64,000 nt of DNA, taken from the NCBI RefSeq assembly GCF_002072105.2, contig NZ_MTBC01000003.1, forward strand, positions 1 through 64,000, read 5' to 3'. The notes below the pieces were generated by a model, which did not search any database, had not been told where the DNA came from, and saw nothing but the letters and a program-made list of their open reading frames with translations. Numbering within the stretch: position 1 is the first letter of the stretch; each line of letters opens with the position of its first letter. Below are positions 35,017-44,313 of this stretch, piece by piece. The translations under genes and the position numbers were made by a program. The stretch is from Croceivirga radicis (lineage in GTDB: Bacteria > Bacteroidota > Bacteroidia > Flavobacteriales > Flavobacteriaceae).

Positions 35017-37434
35017 GTGCGTTTTTATTATTTAATCCTACTAGCCCTTTTCAATTGCATTTTTATGCAAGCCCAAATAAACCGTACTATTTCTGGTAAA
35101 ATAAGTGCTGCCAACGGCGAACCACTTTTTGGAGCCACAGTGGTTATAATGGGTACCCAAAAAGGAACGCAAACAGATATTAACGGGAAATATATACTTG
35201 AAAACATTACAGAAGACACCTTTGTATTACAAGCTTCTTACATAGGTTATTATAACAAAAAACAAAATGTAACCTTTCTTGCAGAAGAGAATAATATAAC
35301 GGTAGACTTTGCCTTAGTAGAACGAACCAATAATTTGGATAACGTTACGGTAAATGGAAAATCTAAGAAAACTGCTTTAGAAACTGAAGGCTTTGCTGTT
35401 ACTGCGGTACAGACGGAAGAAGCGAGTATACGTAACATACAGACCAATGAACTATTGAACACCACCGTTGGTGTAAAAATTAGACAAAATGGTGGTTTAG
35501 GCGCTAATGCAGAATACAGCTTAAACGGATTGTCTGGGAGTGCTGTGCGTATATTTATAGATGGTATACCAATATCTATTTATGGTAATTCTTTTAACCT
35601 TAATAGCATACCGCCTTCTTTGATAAAAGAAATACAGGTGTATAAGGGAGTTGTGCCAGGCCATTTGGCAAGTGACGCCCTTGGCGGAGCCATTAATATT
35701 GAACTCCACAGCCAAGCAAGAAACACGTTAAACGTATCTGCTTCTTATGGATCGTTCAACACCCTACAGACCAACGCGAATGCCGTTTATAGGATGGACT
35801 CTTCTGGTTTTACGGTTAAAGCATCCTTATTTCAAAACTATTCTGATAATGATTATGAAGTTTCTGGTCGTAGCGTTGTAGTAACAGGTCTTGGCGGGGT
35901 ACAAACACCAATTACCGCAAAACGCTTTAATGATGCCTACCGTTCTGTGGGCGGCATTGCCCAATTTGGTTTTACAGATGTTTCTTGGGCAGACCAATTC
36001 TTTTTGGGTATCACTGCTTCAGATGATTATAAGGAGGTGCAACATGGCGCTTTTATGACCATAACCCCTTACAAAGACCGTTATTTAGAGTCCGATGCCT
36101 TGTTGGGTAATCTTACCTATAAAAAGAAAGATTTGTTTACCAATGGTTTGGATTTAAATATTATAGGACTTTACGGTAAACGCAACAGACAGGTGGTAGA
36201 TACGCTTGCAGCCGCCTATGCATGGAACGGGCAGCGGGCCATAGACTTTAGAGGAGATGAGTATGAATACACTTGGGGCTCACAGCAAGAAGGTGGTCCT
36301 ACCCTAGCAAAAATTAAAAGAAACGTGGCTTCGGTAAGAAGTGGAATTTCTTATGCTTTTAATAAAAACCATAAGATGCTGTTCAATCATGTTTTCAGCA
36401 GTATTGATAGGGAAGATAGTGATGCCCTAAACACCTTGTTAGAAAATATATTTGTGGGTACAAGAGACTTGCGCAAGAATATATTTTCATTAACCTATGA
36501 TGTTTCTGCGTTTGAGAATCGATTTAAAGCGAGCTTATTTGGTAAGTATTATCAGCAAAAAAATATTAGCAAAGACCCAGCAATAACAGAAGATGAAGAG
36601 GGTAATTCTACAATAGTTGAAGAAGTTGTAACCAATAATACTACTAATGAAGGTTATGGATTTGCAGCGTCTTACGCTATTTTACCAGAGGTAACCTTGC
36701 TTACCTCTGCGGAAAAAGCCGTGCGTTTACCCAATGAGACCGAAATATTTGGCAATGATGGGGATAACGTCGTCGCCAATTCTAGTATTAATCCCGAGCG
36801 TAGCGATAATTTAAACGTGGGGTTCCGCTTTGGTTCTTTCAATATCAAAAAGCATCAGTTTTCTGTATACACCAATTTTTTTACCAGAAACATTAAAGAC
36901 CGTATTGGCCTACCAATAGAAACTTCTTTAAACGTGAATGATGAACTAATTGTTTACGTAAACCAAGGTAGTGGTACCTCTAAGGGTATTGATGCCCAAT
37001 TAAGCTATACCTACAATAACAATCTGGCATTAAATTTTAACGTGTCCAAATTCGATTTAAAAATAGAGAATAGAGGCACTGAGATAGATGTGCCAAACAC
37101 ACCCTTCTTAACCATGAACGGTAGCGCCAGGTATCGTTTTAATAATGTAATCCAGAAAAACGCACAATTAAACCTTTTCTATAACCTATACTACACAGAC
37201 GATTTTTCCTATTTGGTTCCTCAAGGTTCTAACACCACGGGAGACGATTTCTTTAGGGTTCCTGAACAGCTGGTCCAAGATTTAGGGTTTAGTTATATGT
37301 TTCCTAAAAAGAACATCATTTTAAGCTTTGATGCCAAAAATATATTTGATAAGCCGGTTTACGATAATCTATCTGTTCAAAAACCAGGAAGGGCTTTCTA
37401 TCTAAAATTAAACTATAACCTAAATAATTTTTAA
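35017..37434 (+). CDS. TonB-dependent outer membrane receptor, probably ferric siderophore
   Basis: An 805-residue outer-membrane receptor. A signal peptide ends near FMQAQ. A carboxypeptidase-regulatory-like domain (about 22-105, with ISGKISAANGEPLFGATV) precedes the plug domain (about 120-235, VRIFIDGIPISIYG and GALGGAINIE-type ending) and a 22-strand barrel (to the C-terminal LKLNYNLNNF). The start codon is GTG at 35017; the next Met is within the signal peptide. The next gene begins 23 bases after its stop and encodes a DUF4374 lipoprotein, so substrate capture at the surface is likely. Iron or siderophore specificity is inferred from the neighbours. Confidence 0.88.
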   Translation: MRFYYLILLALFNCIFMQAQINRTISGKISAANGEPLFGATVVIMGTQKGTQTDINGKYILENITEDTFVLQASYIGYYNKKQNVTFLAEENNITVDFALVERTNNLDNVTVNGKSKKTALETEGFAVTAVQTEEASIRNIQTNELLNTTVGVKIRQNGGLGANAEYSLNGLSGSAVRIFIDGIPISIYGNSFNLNSIPPSLIKEIQVYKGVVPGHLASDALGGAINIELHSQARNTLNVSASYGSFNTLQTNANAVYRMDSSGFTVKASLFQNYSDNDYEVSGRSVVVTGLGGVQTPITAKRFNDAYRSVGGIAQFGFTDVSWADQFFLGITASDDYKEVQHGAFMTITPYKDRYLESDALLGNLTYKKKDLFTNGLDLNIIGLYGKRNRQVVDTLAAAYAWNGQRAIDFRGDEYEYTWGSQQEGGPTLAKIKRNVASVRSGISYAFNKNHKMLFNHVFSSIDREDSDALNTLLENIFVGTRDLRKNIFSLTYDVSAFENRFKASLFGKYYQQKNISKDPAITEDEEGNSTIVEEVVTNNTTNEGYGFAASYAILPEVTLLTSAEKAVRLPNETEIFGNDGDNVVANSSINPERSDNLNVGFRFGSFNIKKHQFSVYTNFFTRNIKDRIGLPIETSLNVNDELIVYVNQGSGTSKGIDAQLSYTYNNNLALNFNVSKFDLKIENRGTEIDVPNTPFLTMNGSARYRFNNVIQKNAQLNLFYNLYYTDDFSYLVPQGSNTTGDDFFRVPEQLVQDLGFSYMFPKKNIILSFDAKNIFDKPVYDNLSVQKPGRAFYLKLNYNLNNF

Positions 37435-37457
37435 TACTTACAAATACACTATACAAA

Positions 37458-38828
37458 ATGAAACGTACTAATTTAAATTTTAAAACAGTTGTTTTAGCCA
37501 TACTTACTGTCGGTCTTTTTACCGCTTGTAGCAATGAGGATGATGGTCCAGGAACAACACCAGACCCAGACCCAGACCAAGAAGACGCCAGATGGATTAC
37601 GGTTGCAGCTGCTCGTATGGGAGAAAATCCTGGAGATGGTAACGGCGGTACGCTAATTTATGCTTTAGATAGTGAAGATGCTAAAGACCCTTCCGTTTCT
37701 ATTGCTCCTTTTGATAATGGCTTTATTGTACCCTCTAATAGAACGGCCAGATTACAAGCTTCTGAAGATGGAAGTACTATTTTTAACATAAGCTACGCAG
37801 GCGATACTGGCGGTAATTACACCAAATATTTGGTAAATGGTGGGCAAGATTTTGAACAAACAGGTTCCGAAATAAGTATTGCTCCTTATGTAGGATCTGC
37901 CCCCAGATGGATTAAATTATTTGATGGCGATAAAACGGGTGCCGCTGTTTATGTATCTACGGAAAATATGTATGATGATAATGATACCCCGGATGACGAG
38001 ACAGATGACACTTATATAAATACGGTTTCTACTATGGGGGTAGTAACTTTAGATTTGGAAAATTCTGCTATTATTAATTTTGAAGAATCTACCTTTACTT
38101 TAGATGCTGAAGATGCTGCAAACGGCTATTATATTGATAGGATAGATATGCCAACTTTAAACACAGCTGGAGACAAATTGTACATAGGAGCACGAGTTAG
38201 AAAGTTAGATCCGGCAACTGGAGAAAGAGAGAGCGATTATGAAATTCTAGGTTCTAAAACCATTGTTCTAGACTATCCATCGTTAACAAATCCTACAATT
38301 ATTACATCAGGAATTAGCAATGGAAACACTAACGGTTACCGTAGTATCAATTCTTTTGAGTACAATGGAGCGGTATACCAAGCCAACCAAAGTGACCCAA
38401 ATGGTTCTTATATTCTAAAAATTGGTGCAGACAACCAGTATGATGATTCTTATGTTTTTAATCTGGATGATGCTTTAGGTGTAGAAGGTGCATATGTTTT
38501 GGCATGGAGACCTGCTGCAAATGGTAAGGCTGTATTAGCTTATAGGCATAACGGTTCTGAAGAGGGTGTTGCTGGTGCGCAAGGCTTCTTTGCGTTGGTA
38601 GATTTAAATGCCAAAACAGCAACAACACTTACAGACATTCCTTACGACCCAGATTTCTACTTATTCCAATATCAAAGCTTTGCGGTAGATGGTAATGAAA
38701 TTTACCTTACACAAGCCCCAGTGGGCAAAAACGGAAATATCTATGTAGTAGATACAGAAACTGGTGCCGTTACCAAAGGTGCAGAATTGGTTAACGTAGA
38801 AGGAAGCCATTTTATAGGCGCTTGGTAA
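37458..38828 (+). CDS. DUF4374 surface lipoprotein (XusB-like)
   Basis: A 456-residue lipoprotein. The signal ends in LFTAC (Cys23), followed by an acidic Pro/Asp linker (PDPDPDQEDA). The rest is an all-beta DUF4374 domain, probably a beta-propeller (ITVAAARMGENPGDGNGGTLIYALD; EGAYVLAWRPAANGKAVLAY). XusB of Bacteroides, a surface lipoprotein used to capture ferric siderophores, belongs to this family. It follows the TonB receptor by 23 bases, giving a XusAB-like pair. No PepSY reductase gene (XusC-like) follows: the next gene is on the other strand. Confidence 0.85.
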   Translation: MKRTNLNFKTVVLAILTVGLFTACSNEDDGPGTTPDPDPDQEDARWITVAAARMGENPGDGNGGTLIYALDSEDAKDPSVSIAPFDNGFIVPSNRTARLQASEDGSTIFNISYAGDTGGNYTKYLVNGGQDFEQTGSEISIAPYVGSAPRWIKLFDGDKTGAAVYVSTENMYDDNDTPDDETDDTYINTVSTMGVVTLDLENSAIINFEESTFTLDAEDAANGYYIDRIDMPTLNTAGDKLYIGARVRKLDPATGERESDYEILGSKTIVLDYPSLTNPTIITSGISNGNTNGYRSINSFEYNGAVYQANQSDPNGSYILKIGADNQYDDSYVFNLDDALGVEGAYVLAWRPAANGKAVLAYRHNGSEEGVAGAQGFFALVDLNAKTATTLTDIPYDPDFYLFQYQSFAVDGNEIYLTQAPVGKNGNIYVVDTETGAVTKGAELVNVEGSHFIGAW

Positions 38829-38851
38829 TAGCCATTTAAATAATAACCTAT

Positions 38852-38894
38852 TAAAAAAGGGTTTCTAGTGTATAGCTAGAAACCCTTTTTTTTG
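38852..38894. terminator. Bidirectional terminator after uptake operon
   Basis: GGGTTTCTAG and CTAGAAACCC form a perfect 10-bp stem, extended by A and T runs. The loop has seven bases. It separates the convergent DUF4374 and cupin genes. Confidence 0.9.
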
Positions 38895-38907
38895 TCAAGT
38901 TTAGATA

Positions 38908-39741
38908 TTATTTTACTTCAAAATCGCCGTTAGAACGAACGTAAATTACCGTTTCAACATCGGTGCTTAAAAATGGTGATGCGTTTTCTTCTGCACCAAA
39001 ATAAGAACCTGCTTCCAATTCATTTTTAGAATCCTTTTTAGAAAATTGATGGGTTATTTTACCAGAAATAACCACAGCTCTAAAGTTTGGACTTAAATTT
39101 TTGATACGTCCTTTAAAGCCTGCTGGTAATTTTAATAGTGTTGCTCGTAACTTGTCAGCATTATGACTTCCCCATAAAAAAGCGGTTTCTACATTACTCT
39201 TTTCAGAAACCCACTCCATATCCTTGGCATGTAACCAAACTAAGTTGGATTCATCCATGTTAATGGGGCGTTCTCCATTATCAAAAGCCTCATCTGTAGG
39301 TTGTACCAAATACGGCCCTTCTTGTATATCTAAAAAAGCCATATTTTCTTCTCCATCTGCAGCGGTTACGTGTCCTTCACCGGCAGGCTGCTGCCAATAG
39401 CTACCTGCGGGCAACCACATTTCTTCTGCCTTTGGGTCATCGTTATGTAGCAATCCCTTAATAACCACTGCTCGATAGGTAATATTATGAATATGCGGTG
39501 GGGAAGAAAATCCTTTCTTGAATTTTACTAGAAAACCGGAAGGTTCATTCTTGGTACGGTCTCCCCATAATTGCCCTGCAGCAGGACTTTTATCGCCCCT
39601 AGCCGGGTTTAACCAACCCCAATTTATCTGGTCTTCTGTTACTACCTCATTTTTACTTTTTGTAGTATCCGTGGTTGGTGTTTGGGCAATAGCCGTACCC
39701 GTTAACGCTAAGACAAAAATGCCTAATAGTATATTTTTCAT
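38908..39741 (-). CDS. Secreted double-cupin protein, DUF4437
   Basis: A 277-residue exported protein. The ATG at 39741 puts the signal peptide first (MKNILLGIFVLALTGTAIAQ), so it is preferred over 39762. Two cupin-like halves follow: PHIHNITYRAVVIKGLLHNDD with AGSYWQQPAGEGHVTAA, then FRAVVISGKITHQFSKKD with ELEAGSYFGAE. It matches the DUF4437 family; metal-binding His and Glu are present in the first half but reduced in the second. Possibly an enzyme or sensor of small molecules. It is close to and on the same strand as the nitroreductase, whose stop is 12 bases upstream of the start. Confidence 0.75.
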   Translation of the reverse strand: MKNILLGIFVLALTGTAIAQTPTTDTTKSKNEVVTEDQINWGWLNPARGDKSPAAGQLWGDRTKNEPSGFLVKFKKGFSSPPHIHNITYRAVVIKGLLHNDDPKAEEMWLPAGSYWQQPAGEGHVTAADGEENMAFLDIQEGPYLVQPTDEAFDNGERPINMDESNLVWLHAKDMEWVSEKSNVETAFLWGSHNADKLRATLLKLPAGFKGRIKNLSPNFRAVVISGKITHQFSKKDSKNELEAGSYFGAEENASPFLSTDVETVIYVRSNGDFEVK

Positions 39742-39752
39742 TTTTAGTATTC

Positions 39753-40427
39753 CTATTTCCATGTCACAATATCGGACTTCTCCCTTCTTACCTTAGAACG
39801 TTCAGGATTTGCTTTTCTATAGCCAAAAGCGACCATAAAGGCTAAGCCATATTTATTGGTATCAATACCAAATTTGTCTCGTAATAGTGGCTCTATATCT
39901 GTTTGATGAAACCCTTCTATTGGACAACTATCTATACCCACTAAGGCAGCAGATGTCATCATATTTGCCAAGGCGATGTAGGTTTGTTTCGTAGACCAGT
40001 CAAATAATTTTTTATCGGTGTCCAAGTTAAAATCGCGTTCTTGAAATTCTCTATAGAATTTGGAATACATTTCTACCACATCTTCTGGAAATTGCTTCAC
40101 TTTACGCATCATATCATCTATATATTGTGCATCGTGCTTTACCATGGGGGCTTTCATGGCCAACCCGAGTACAAAGTGGCTTGCCGTGTCTAATTTTAAA
40201 GGAGCGCCCCATGCAAAGGGTTTTAAAGATTCGCGCAAATCTTTGTCTTGTACCACTACAAAATGCCATGGTTCAAAACCAAAAGAACTGGGCGATAAAT
40301 GTGCAGTATCTAAAATAAAATCAAAATCTGTATCTGGTATTTTTTTAGTCGAATCAAATTCTTTTGTTGCATGTCTAAAATTGAACGCTTGTAAAATGTC
40401 CTCTTTTGCTATCTGAAATGTATCCAT
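39753..40427 (-). CDS. Nitroreductase-family NAD(P)H oxidoreductase
   Basis: A 224-residue FMN enzyme of the NfsB/DrgA type. Typical parts are FNFRHATKEFDSTKKIP at the start, LSPSSFGFEPWHFVVVQD, LANMMTSAALVGIDSCPIEGF and GLAFMVAFGYR. It should reduce nitro compounds or quinones with NAD(P)H. ATG at 40427 is preferred over a GTG at 40457. It is the upstream partner of the DUF4437 gene and divergent from an AraC gene that may regulate both. Confidence 0.85.
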   Translation of the reverse strand: MDTFQIAKEDILQAFNFRHATKEFDSTKKIPDTDFDFILDTAHLSPSSFGFEPWHFVVVQDKDLRESLKPFAWGAPLKLDTASHFVLGLAMKAPMVKHDAQYIDDMMRKVKQFPEDVVEMYSKFYREFQERDFNLDTDKKLFDWSTKQTYIALANMMTSAALVGIDSCPIEGFHQTDIEPLLRDKFGIDTNKYGLAFMVAFGYRKANPERSKVRREKSDIVTWK

Positions 40428-40485
40428 GAAAAATGTATTATTTAAAATTGAGGACACGAAATTAAGGATATAACTATCATTTTAA

Positions 40486-40571
40486 TTTGTACAAAAAGAG
40501 GTTTGCATGGTACATTTAAAGGTTGTTACATAGTATTAACAATAGTTTAAGGTATTTTTAAACTATTTTTG
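40486..40571. promoter_or_regulatory. Divergent control region, nitroreductase/AraC
   Basis: The palindrome TTTGTACAAA lies at 40486-40495. A related heptamer pair, GGTACAT (40509-40515) and GTTACAT (40525-40531), is spaced 16 bases apart. TATTTTTG at 40564-40571 fits TAnnTTTG for the AraC gene at 40590. The elements are short and could be chance. Confidence 0.35.
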
Positions 40572-40589
40572 TGTCCAAAATAGCGTTAT

Positions 40590-41477
40590 ATGGAAGTTTT
40601 ACAGGCAATAAAACCTTTAGATATACAAGAAGTGCGACTAGATATGTGGGAACAACGGCCCATTAAAAACAATTTTTTTGAGTTGGTTTTGATTAAAGAT
40701 GGAAACGGGTCTCAGTGTATTAATTACAATGAATACAAGTACACCAAGGGCGATATTTTTCTACTACCACCGTTAAAATGCCATTCTTTTACCATAGTAG
40801 AACCTACTACATTTATCTTTCTTAAGTTTTCTGACGCATTTTTTAAAACCACTAGCAAAATAACCATAGACCGCAATGCTTGGTTTAAAGAAGCTGCATA
40901 CATTCTTTCTAATTACAACCAAATACCGGGAGATATTATCACCTCTAACGTAGACCGAAAGTATATTACTAATCTTGTTGATATGATTTTACAAGAGTCT
41001 CGTAATTTTTCTGAGGATTCCCATAACCTTATTACCAGCTTAATGACCAGTATTTTGGAATTATTGATGCGTAATATTAAGAAAAGTATCTTTTTAGACA
41101 GTACTTCTAATTCTCTGGGCGATGAACGTATTGGTAAGATGCTAAACTACATTAATGAACATTTGGATAAACCTGCTCTCTTAAAAGTTGAAAATTTAGC
41201 AGCAGTTTTTAATATGTCTTCGACTTATGTAAGCGAATTTTTTAAGAAGCAAATGAATCTATCCTTACGGGAATACATTATAAAGGCCAAACTTAAATTA
41301 GTAGAAATTAGGCTTCTAAATAGTGATTATACGTATACGGAAATAGCAGACGAGCTGGGTTTTACAGATGTGAGCCATCTTTCTAAAACCTTTAAACGCT
41401 ATTCTGGTTCAACACTAAAAGAATTTAAACAAAACGGAGAATACCAGTTGTTAAAACGTAGCGTTTGTAGCGCTTAA
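40590..41477 (+). CDS. AraC-family regulator with cupin sensor
   Basis: A 295-residue regulator. The first 120 residues form a cupin-type AraC_binding domain (FFELVLIKDGNGSQCINYNEYKYTKGDIFLLPPLKCHSF). The C-terminal HTH pair spans about 190-290: VENLAAVFNMSSTYVSEFFKKQMN and YTEIADELGFTDVSHLSKTFKRYSG. It is divergent from the nitroreductase/cupin pair and is probably their regulator. Its stop overlaps that of the convergent DUF962 gene by four bases. Confidence 0.88.
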   Translation: MEVLQAIKPLDIQEVRLDMWEQRPIKNNFFELVLIKDGNGSQCINYNEYKYTKGDIFLLPPLKCHSFTIVEPTTFIFLKFSDAFFKTTSKITIDRNAWFKEAAYILSNYNQIPGDIITSNVDRKYITNLVDMILQESRNFSEDSHNLITSLMTSILELLMRNIKKSIFLDSTSNSLGDERIGKMLNYINEHLDKPALLKVENLAAVFNMSSTYVSEFFKKQMNLSLREYIIKAKLKLVEIRLLNSDYTYTEIADELGFTDVSHLSKTFKRYSGSTLKEFKQNGEYQLLKRSVCSA

Positions 41478-41959
41478 AATCGTATTCCCAAAGCATTAAA
41501 CAAATGGCTCATGGTCCATGCCGGACCAATCATTAGAAATTGTAAATCTTTTAAAAAAGACGGCTTTTTACCTTCATGATTGTGCCCAATAAATTGACCA
41601 ATCCAAGCTACTACAAAAATACCGAGCATTAGCGCCCAAAGCGGTGCAAAATTTAGTTGTGCAATAGCATAAATGCCCCAAAGTACGCCAATAGAAAACA
41701 ACAGCATCCCAACAAACAAAACTATAGATAAGCGTAGATAATAGAGCAATCCAAAAATAATCAGTAAAGTTCCTACGTGAGAAAAAGGTCTTAAGAATGT
41801 GGGTAATTCCGATGTTAGGGTATCTGGTAACGGAATACAAGCCAATAGCCCTATTAAGCTAAAAAAGATAAGCGGCACGCAGATGTAATGTATACTAATA
41901 TTTAATTTGGTTTGGTGGCTTTCGGCATATTCAGATAATAAAGCATCTATAGTTCTCAT
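41474..41959 (-). CDS. DUF962 / Mpo1-like membrane protein
   Basis: A 161-residue membrane protein of the DUF962 family. The first motif is SHQTKLNISIHYICVPLI, with two His in the family spacing, and the last is WIGQFIGHNHEGKKPSFLKDLQ with two more. Yeast Mpo1 (YGL010w) of this family is an Fe-dependent dioxygenase acting on 2-hydroxy fatty acids, and the retained His set agrees with metal binding. The TetR gene ends 15 bases upstream, so this is its likely target. The stop codon overlaps that of the convergent AraC gene (41474-41477). Confidence 0.85.
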   Translation of the reverse strand: MRTIDALLSEYAESHQTKLNISIHYICVPLIFFSLIGLLACIPLPDTLTSELPTFLRPFSHVGTLLIIFGLLYYLRLSIVLFVGMLLFSIGVLWGIYAIAQLNFAPLWALMLGIFVVAWIGQFIGHNHEGKKPSFLKDLQFLMIGPAWTMSHLFNALGIRF

Positions 41960-41974
41960 TGGTAATTTTTTTAG

Positions 41975-42601
41975 TTAGTAATTAGGTAATGTAACAAACT
42001 GGCGCATTTGCTGGTATTCTTCTACCCCCTTTTCCGTTAAATGTGGAATTATGAGCTGCCATAGTAAGGATATACTACTTGTTTGGTTTACTTTATAGTT
42101 GGGGTTATTAATTGCGATTTTTTGAGATTGCCAAAAAGTGCTCAACATCCAAATAGCGTATATCACTTGGTCAAAATCTACGAGACCATGTGTTGCTTTC
42201 ATTCTTCCTGTTTCTATGTAATAATCTAACAGTTTACGGGCTGCCTTAAAACGCTCTAAATTCCCTGCCTCATAACGCTTGGCAATAGTTGGATGGGTTT
42301 TAATGATGTTTACCAAATCGTTAAAAAAGAAGGCATATTCTTGTTGCAACGCATCAAATTTGCCCATCATTTCTTCCAAATGAAACAAGGTTAGATAGGT
42401 GTTTTTAGGCAAGATATAATCAAGGGTCACCGTGTACATATCTTCATATAGCGCTTCTAACAAATCCGATTTGGTATTGTAATGGTACTTTAAATTACCT
42501 GCACTTATTCCCATGTTGTCTGCCAACTGTTTCATAGAAACATTTGACATTCCCTCCTTATTAAACAATTGTATTGCTGCTGCCTTTATGTTGGCTTTCA
42601 T
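41975..42601 (-). CDS. TetR-family regulator
   Basis: A 208-residue regulator. The HTH is at residues about 5-50: AAAIQLFNKEGMSNVSMKQLADNMG, then ISAGNLKYHYNTKSDLLEAL. A C-terminal ligand domain of about 150 residues follows, with no matched family. It precedes the DUF962 gene by 15 bases and lies 37 bases downstream of a perfect 20-bp palindrome, its probable operator. Because DUF962 relates to fatty-acid alpha-oxidation, an acyl compound is a candidate ligand (inference). Confidence 0.88.
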   Translation of the reverse strand: MKANIKAAAIQLFNKEGMSNVSMKQLADNMGISAGNLKYHYNTKSDLLEALYEDMYTVTLDYILPKNTYLTLFHLEEMMGKFDALQQEYAFFFNDLVNIIKTHPTIAKRYEAGNLERFKAARKLLDYYIETGRMKATHGLVDFDQVIYAIWMLSTFWQSQKIAINNPNYKVNQTSSISLLWQLIIPHLTEKGVEEYQQMRQFVTLPNY

Positions 42602-42638
42602 TATAGATTTTTAAATCAATTACGTAAATATATAAAAT

Positions 42639-42658
42639 ATTAGTAAACGTTTACTAAT
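42639..42658. promoter_or_regulatory. Perfect 20-bp palindrome, probable TetR operator
   Basis: ATTAGTAAACGTTTACTAAT is identical to its reverse complement. It lies 37 bases upstream of the TetR start, where a repressor would block its own promoter. Confidence 0.7.
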
Positions 42659-42736
42659 TTATATCCACAGGCCACATTGCCTAGCTTAAACCTTTAAGAT
42701 TAGCAGGGTAAAATTTTAATGGTTATATCTACAAGA

Positions 42737-44278
42737 TTATAAGATTACATCTTGCAGACCCTTTTCAATATTCTTGTAGAGGTAATTAAAAGGTGACTTG
42801 TTTTTATCCCTGCTGACGTTTATGTGGCTGTCTTTATACCTACTATCCTTGTTTTTGGTATTATTAGGCATAAAAAGATTCAACAAGGTATTCAACACCT
42901 TTTTACGTTTATAACTGTCTGGATGCAGTAAGTAAACACTAACATCCTCATAGGCAATTTTTAAATCTATGGTAGAATTATCGTTTTGTCCGTAAATAGT
43001 AAAATATAAATCTGTCATCTGCCCTTCTACCTCTGTGTAGGCGGCTGGTATGGTAAACGCATTAACCTTAGCAAAATCTAAATCGCGCAGTTTGCCTTTA
43101 AACGAAAAAGTATCCTCTTGGTCATTTGGGTCAAATGTCCAGTCTGCTACAAATGGGGCTGCATTCATAAACTTACTTTTAAAATGCACTTGAACCGGTG
43201 CTCTATAACTATTCCCCAAATTAGTTATGGTGGCGTCCAACGCGTTAAAGGTTAGCTCCCCTCCTCCGTTATTGGGCTTGCTCTTTTCTATGTAAATGAT
43301 GTTAGCCGCATTTAAGCTAAAAGTATCTACGGCAATACCAATTGGAGCCTCTCTCAAAAGAGAACCATAAAGTGGTTTAATACTAAAGTCGTCCGCTATT
43401 AACTTGTTCCTATAAATAGTAACCTCTGGGTTATTAAACGTGATGGAATTAGATTTTAAGGCCAATTCTTCATTTATGCTTTCCAAGCGTAGATTTTTAA
43501 ATAAAATGGTATTTACTTGGACGGAATAATGGTCTCTTTCTTTTACCAATTGCGCATCAAAGCGTTCTTTGGATAATGCTGTCTTGTAATTAACATTGTA
43601 AACATGCGTATGGTTGGTAGTTCCATTTATAGAATCTATTGTAATATTTTCAAAAGGAGTGGCTTTAATAAAAACGGGACCAGATACTATCTGATAACTT
43701 TCGCCAGTAAAAGGAAAACGTTTGGCCAGGGTTTTATCCGAGACAAGAATATTTTTAATGGTAAGATTAAAGTCTGTTAAACGTAACAGCTCTTCTTTTT
43801 TGTCGGCATCAAATACCGTAAGTTTCGTATTGGTTAGGATAAGTTCTTTTAAATTAATTACAAAGCCTATTTCTTCTTTAGTAGCCTTAGTGGCGTTAAC
43901 CGCATCTTCGTTTTGCTTTAGCTCTATTAATTGGCCATCTAAGCCATTCATTTCTATATATTCAATAGGAAGCTTTCCTGTCAATAATAAGCGTACATAA
44001 CCAATATCCTTAATTATTATGTCTGTCAAGGATAAGTTACCGGTGAATCCAGAATTGGTTTCTTTAGAAAGTAAAATAGTAGGTTGTATAAACTTGGCGG
44101 TACCTTGAAAAAGTTTAAGTTCCAAGCCCTTATAATTCACTAGAACCCCTTGGGCCTCTTTGTTGGCTAAAAATTGCTGCAACCTAAAGCGCACGCCTTG
44201 GTCCACTGCAAAATAAGCAAGCACTATTCCTAGCAACGGAATAATGAAAAACCGAATTAGTTTGTTTCTAAAAAGCAA
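42737..44278 (-). CDS. AsmA/DUF748-like envelope protein
   Basis: A 513-residue protein with an N-terminal TM helix (IPLLGIVLAYFAVDQGVRF) and a long beta-rich periplasmic region. Features resemble AsmA-like and DUF748 proteins: GTAKFIQPTILLSKE, SLTDIIIKDIGY and LDFAKVNAFTIPAAYTEVEGQMTDLYF, repeated around 300-440. Such proteins are candidate lipid-transfer or scaffold components between membranes. It is the last gene of a four-gene cluster, starting 35 bases after the MORN gene's stop. Confidence 0.7.
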   Translation of the reverse strand: MLFRNKLIRFFIIPLLGIVLAYFAVDQGVRFRLQQFLANKEAQGVLVNYKGLELKLFQGTAKFIQPTILLSKETNSGFTGNLSLTDIIIKDIGYVRLLLTGKLPIEYIEMNGLDGQLIELKQNEDAVNATKATKEEIGFVINLKELILTNTKLTVFDADKKEELLRLTDFNLTIKNILVSDKTLAKRFPFTGESYQIVSGPVFIKATPFENITIDSINGTTNHTHVYNVNYKTALSKERFDAQLVKERDHYSVQVNTILFKNLRLESINEELALKSNSITFNNPEVTIYRNKLIADDFSIKPLYGSLLREAPIGIAVDTFSLNAANIIYIEKSKPNNGGGELTFNALDATITNLGNSYRAPVQVHFKSKFMNAAPFVADWTFDPNDQEDTFSFKGKLRDLDFAKVNAFTIPAAYTEVEGQMTDLYFTIYGQNDNSTIDLKIAYEDVSVYLLHPDSYKRKKVLNTLLNLFMPNNTKNKDSRYKDSHINVSRDKNKSPFNYLYKNIEKGLQDVIL

Positions 44279-44313
44279 GAATTTTGTTTTAACTAAAGAT
44301 ACCTAAACCGGTA

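Noticed and set aside
40060-40416. 118-residue plus-strand frame
   Set aside because: It is antisense to the nitroreductase, whose motifs fix the real frame.
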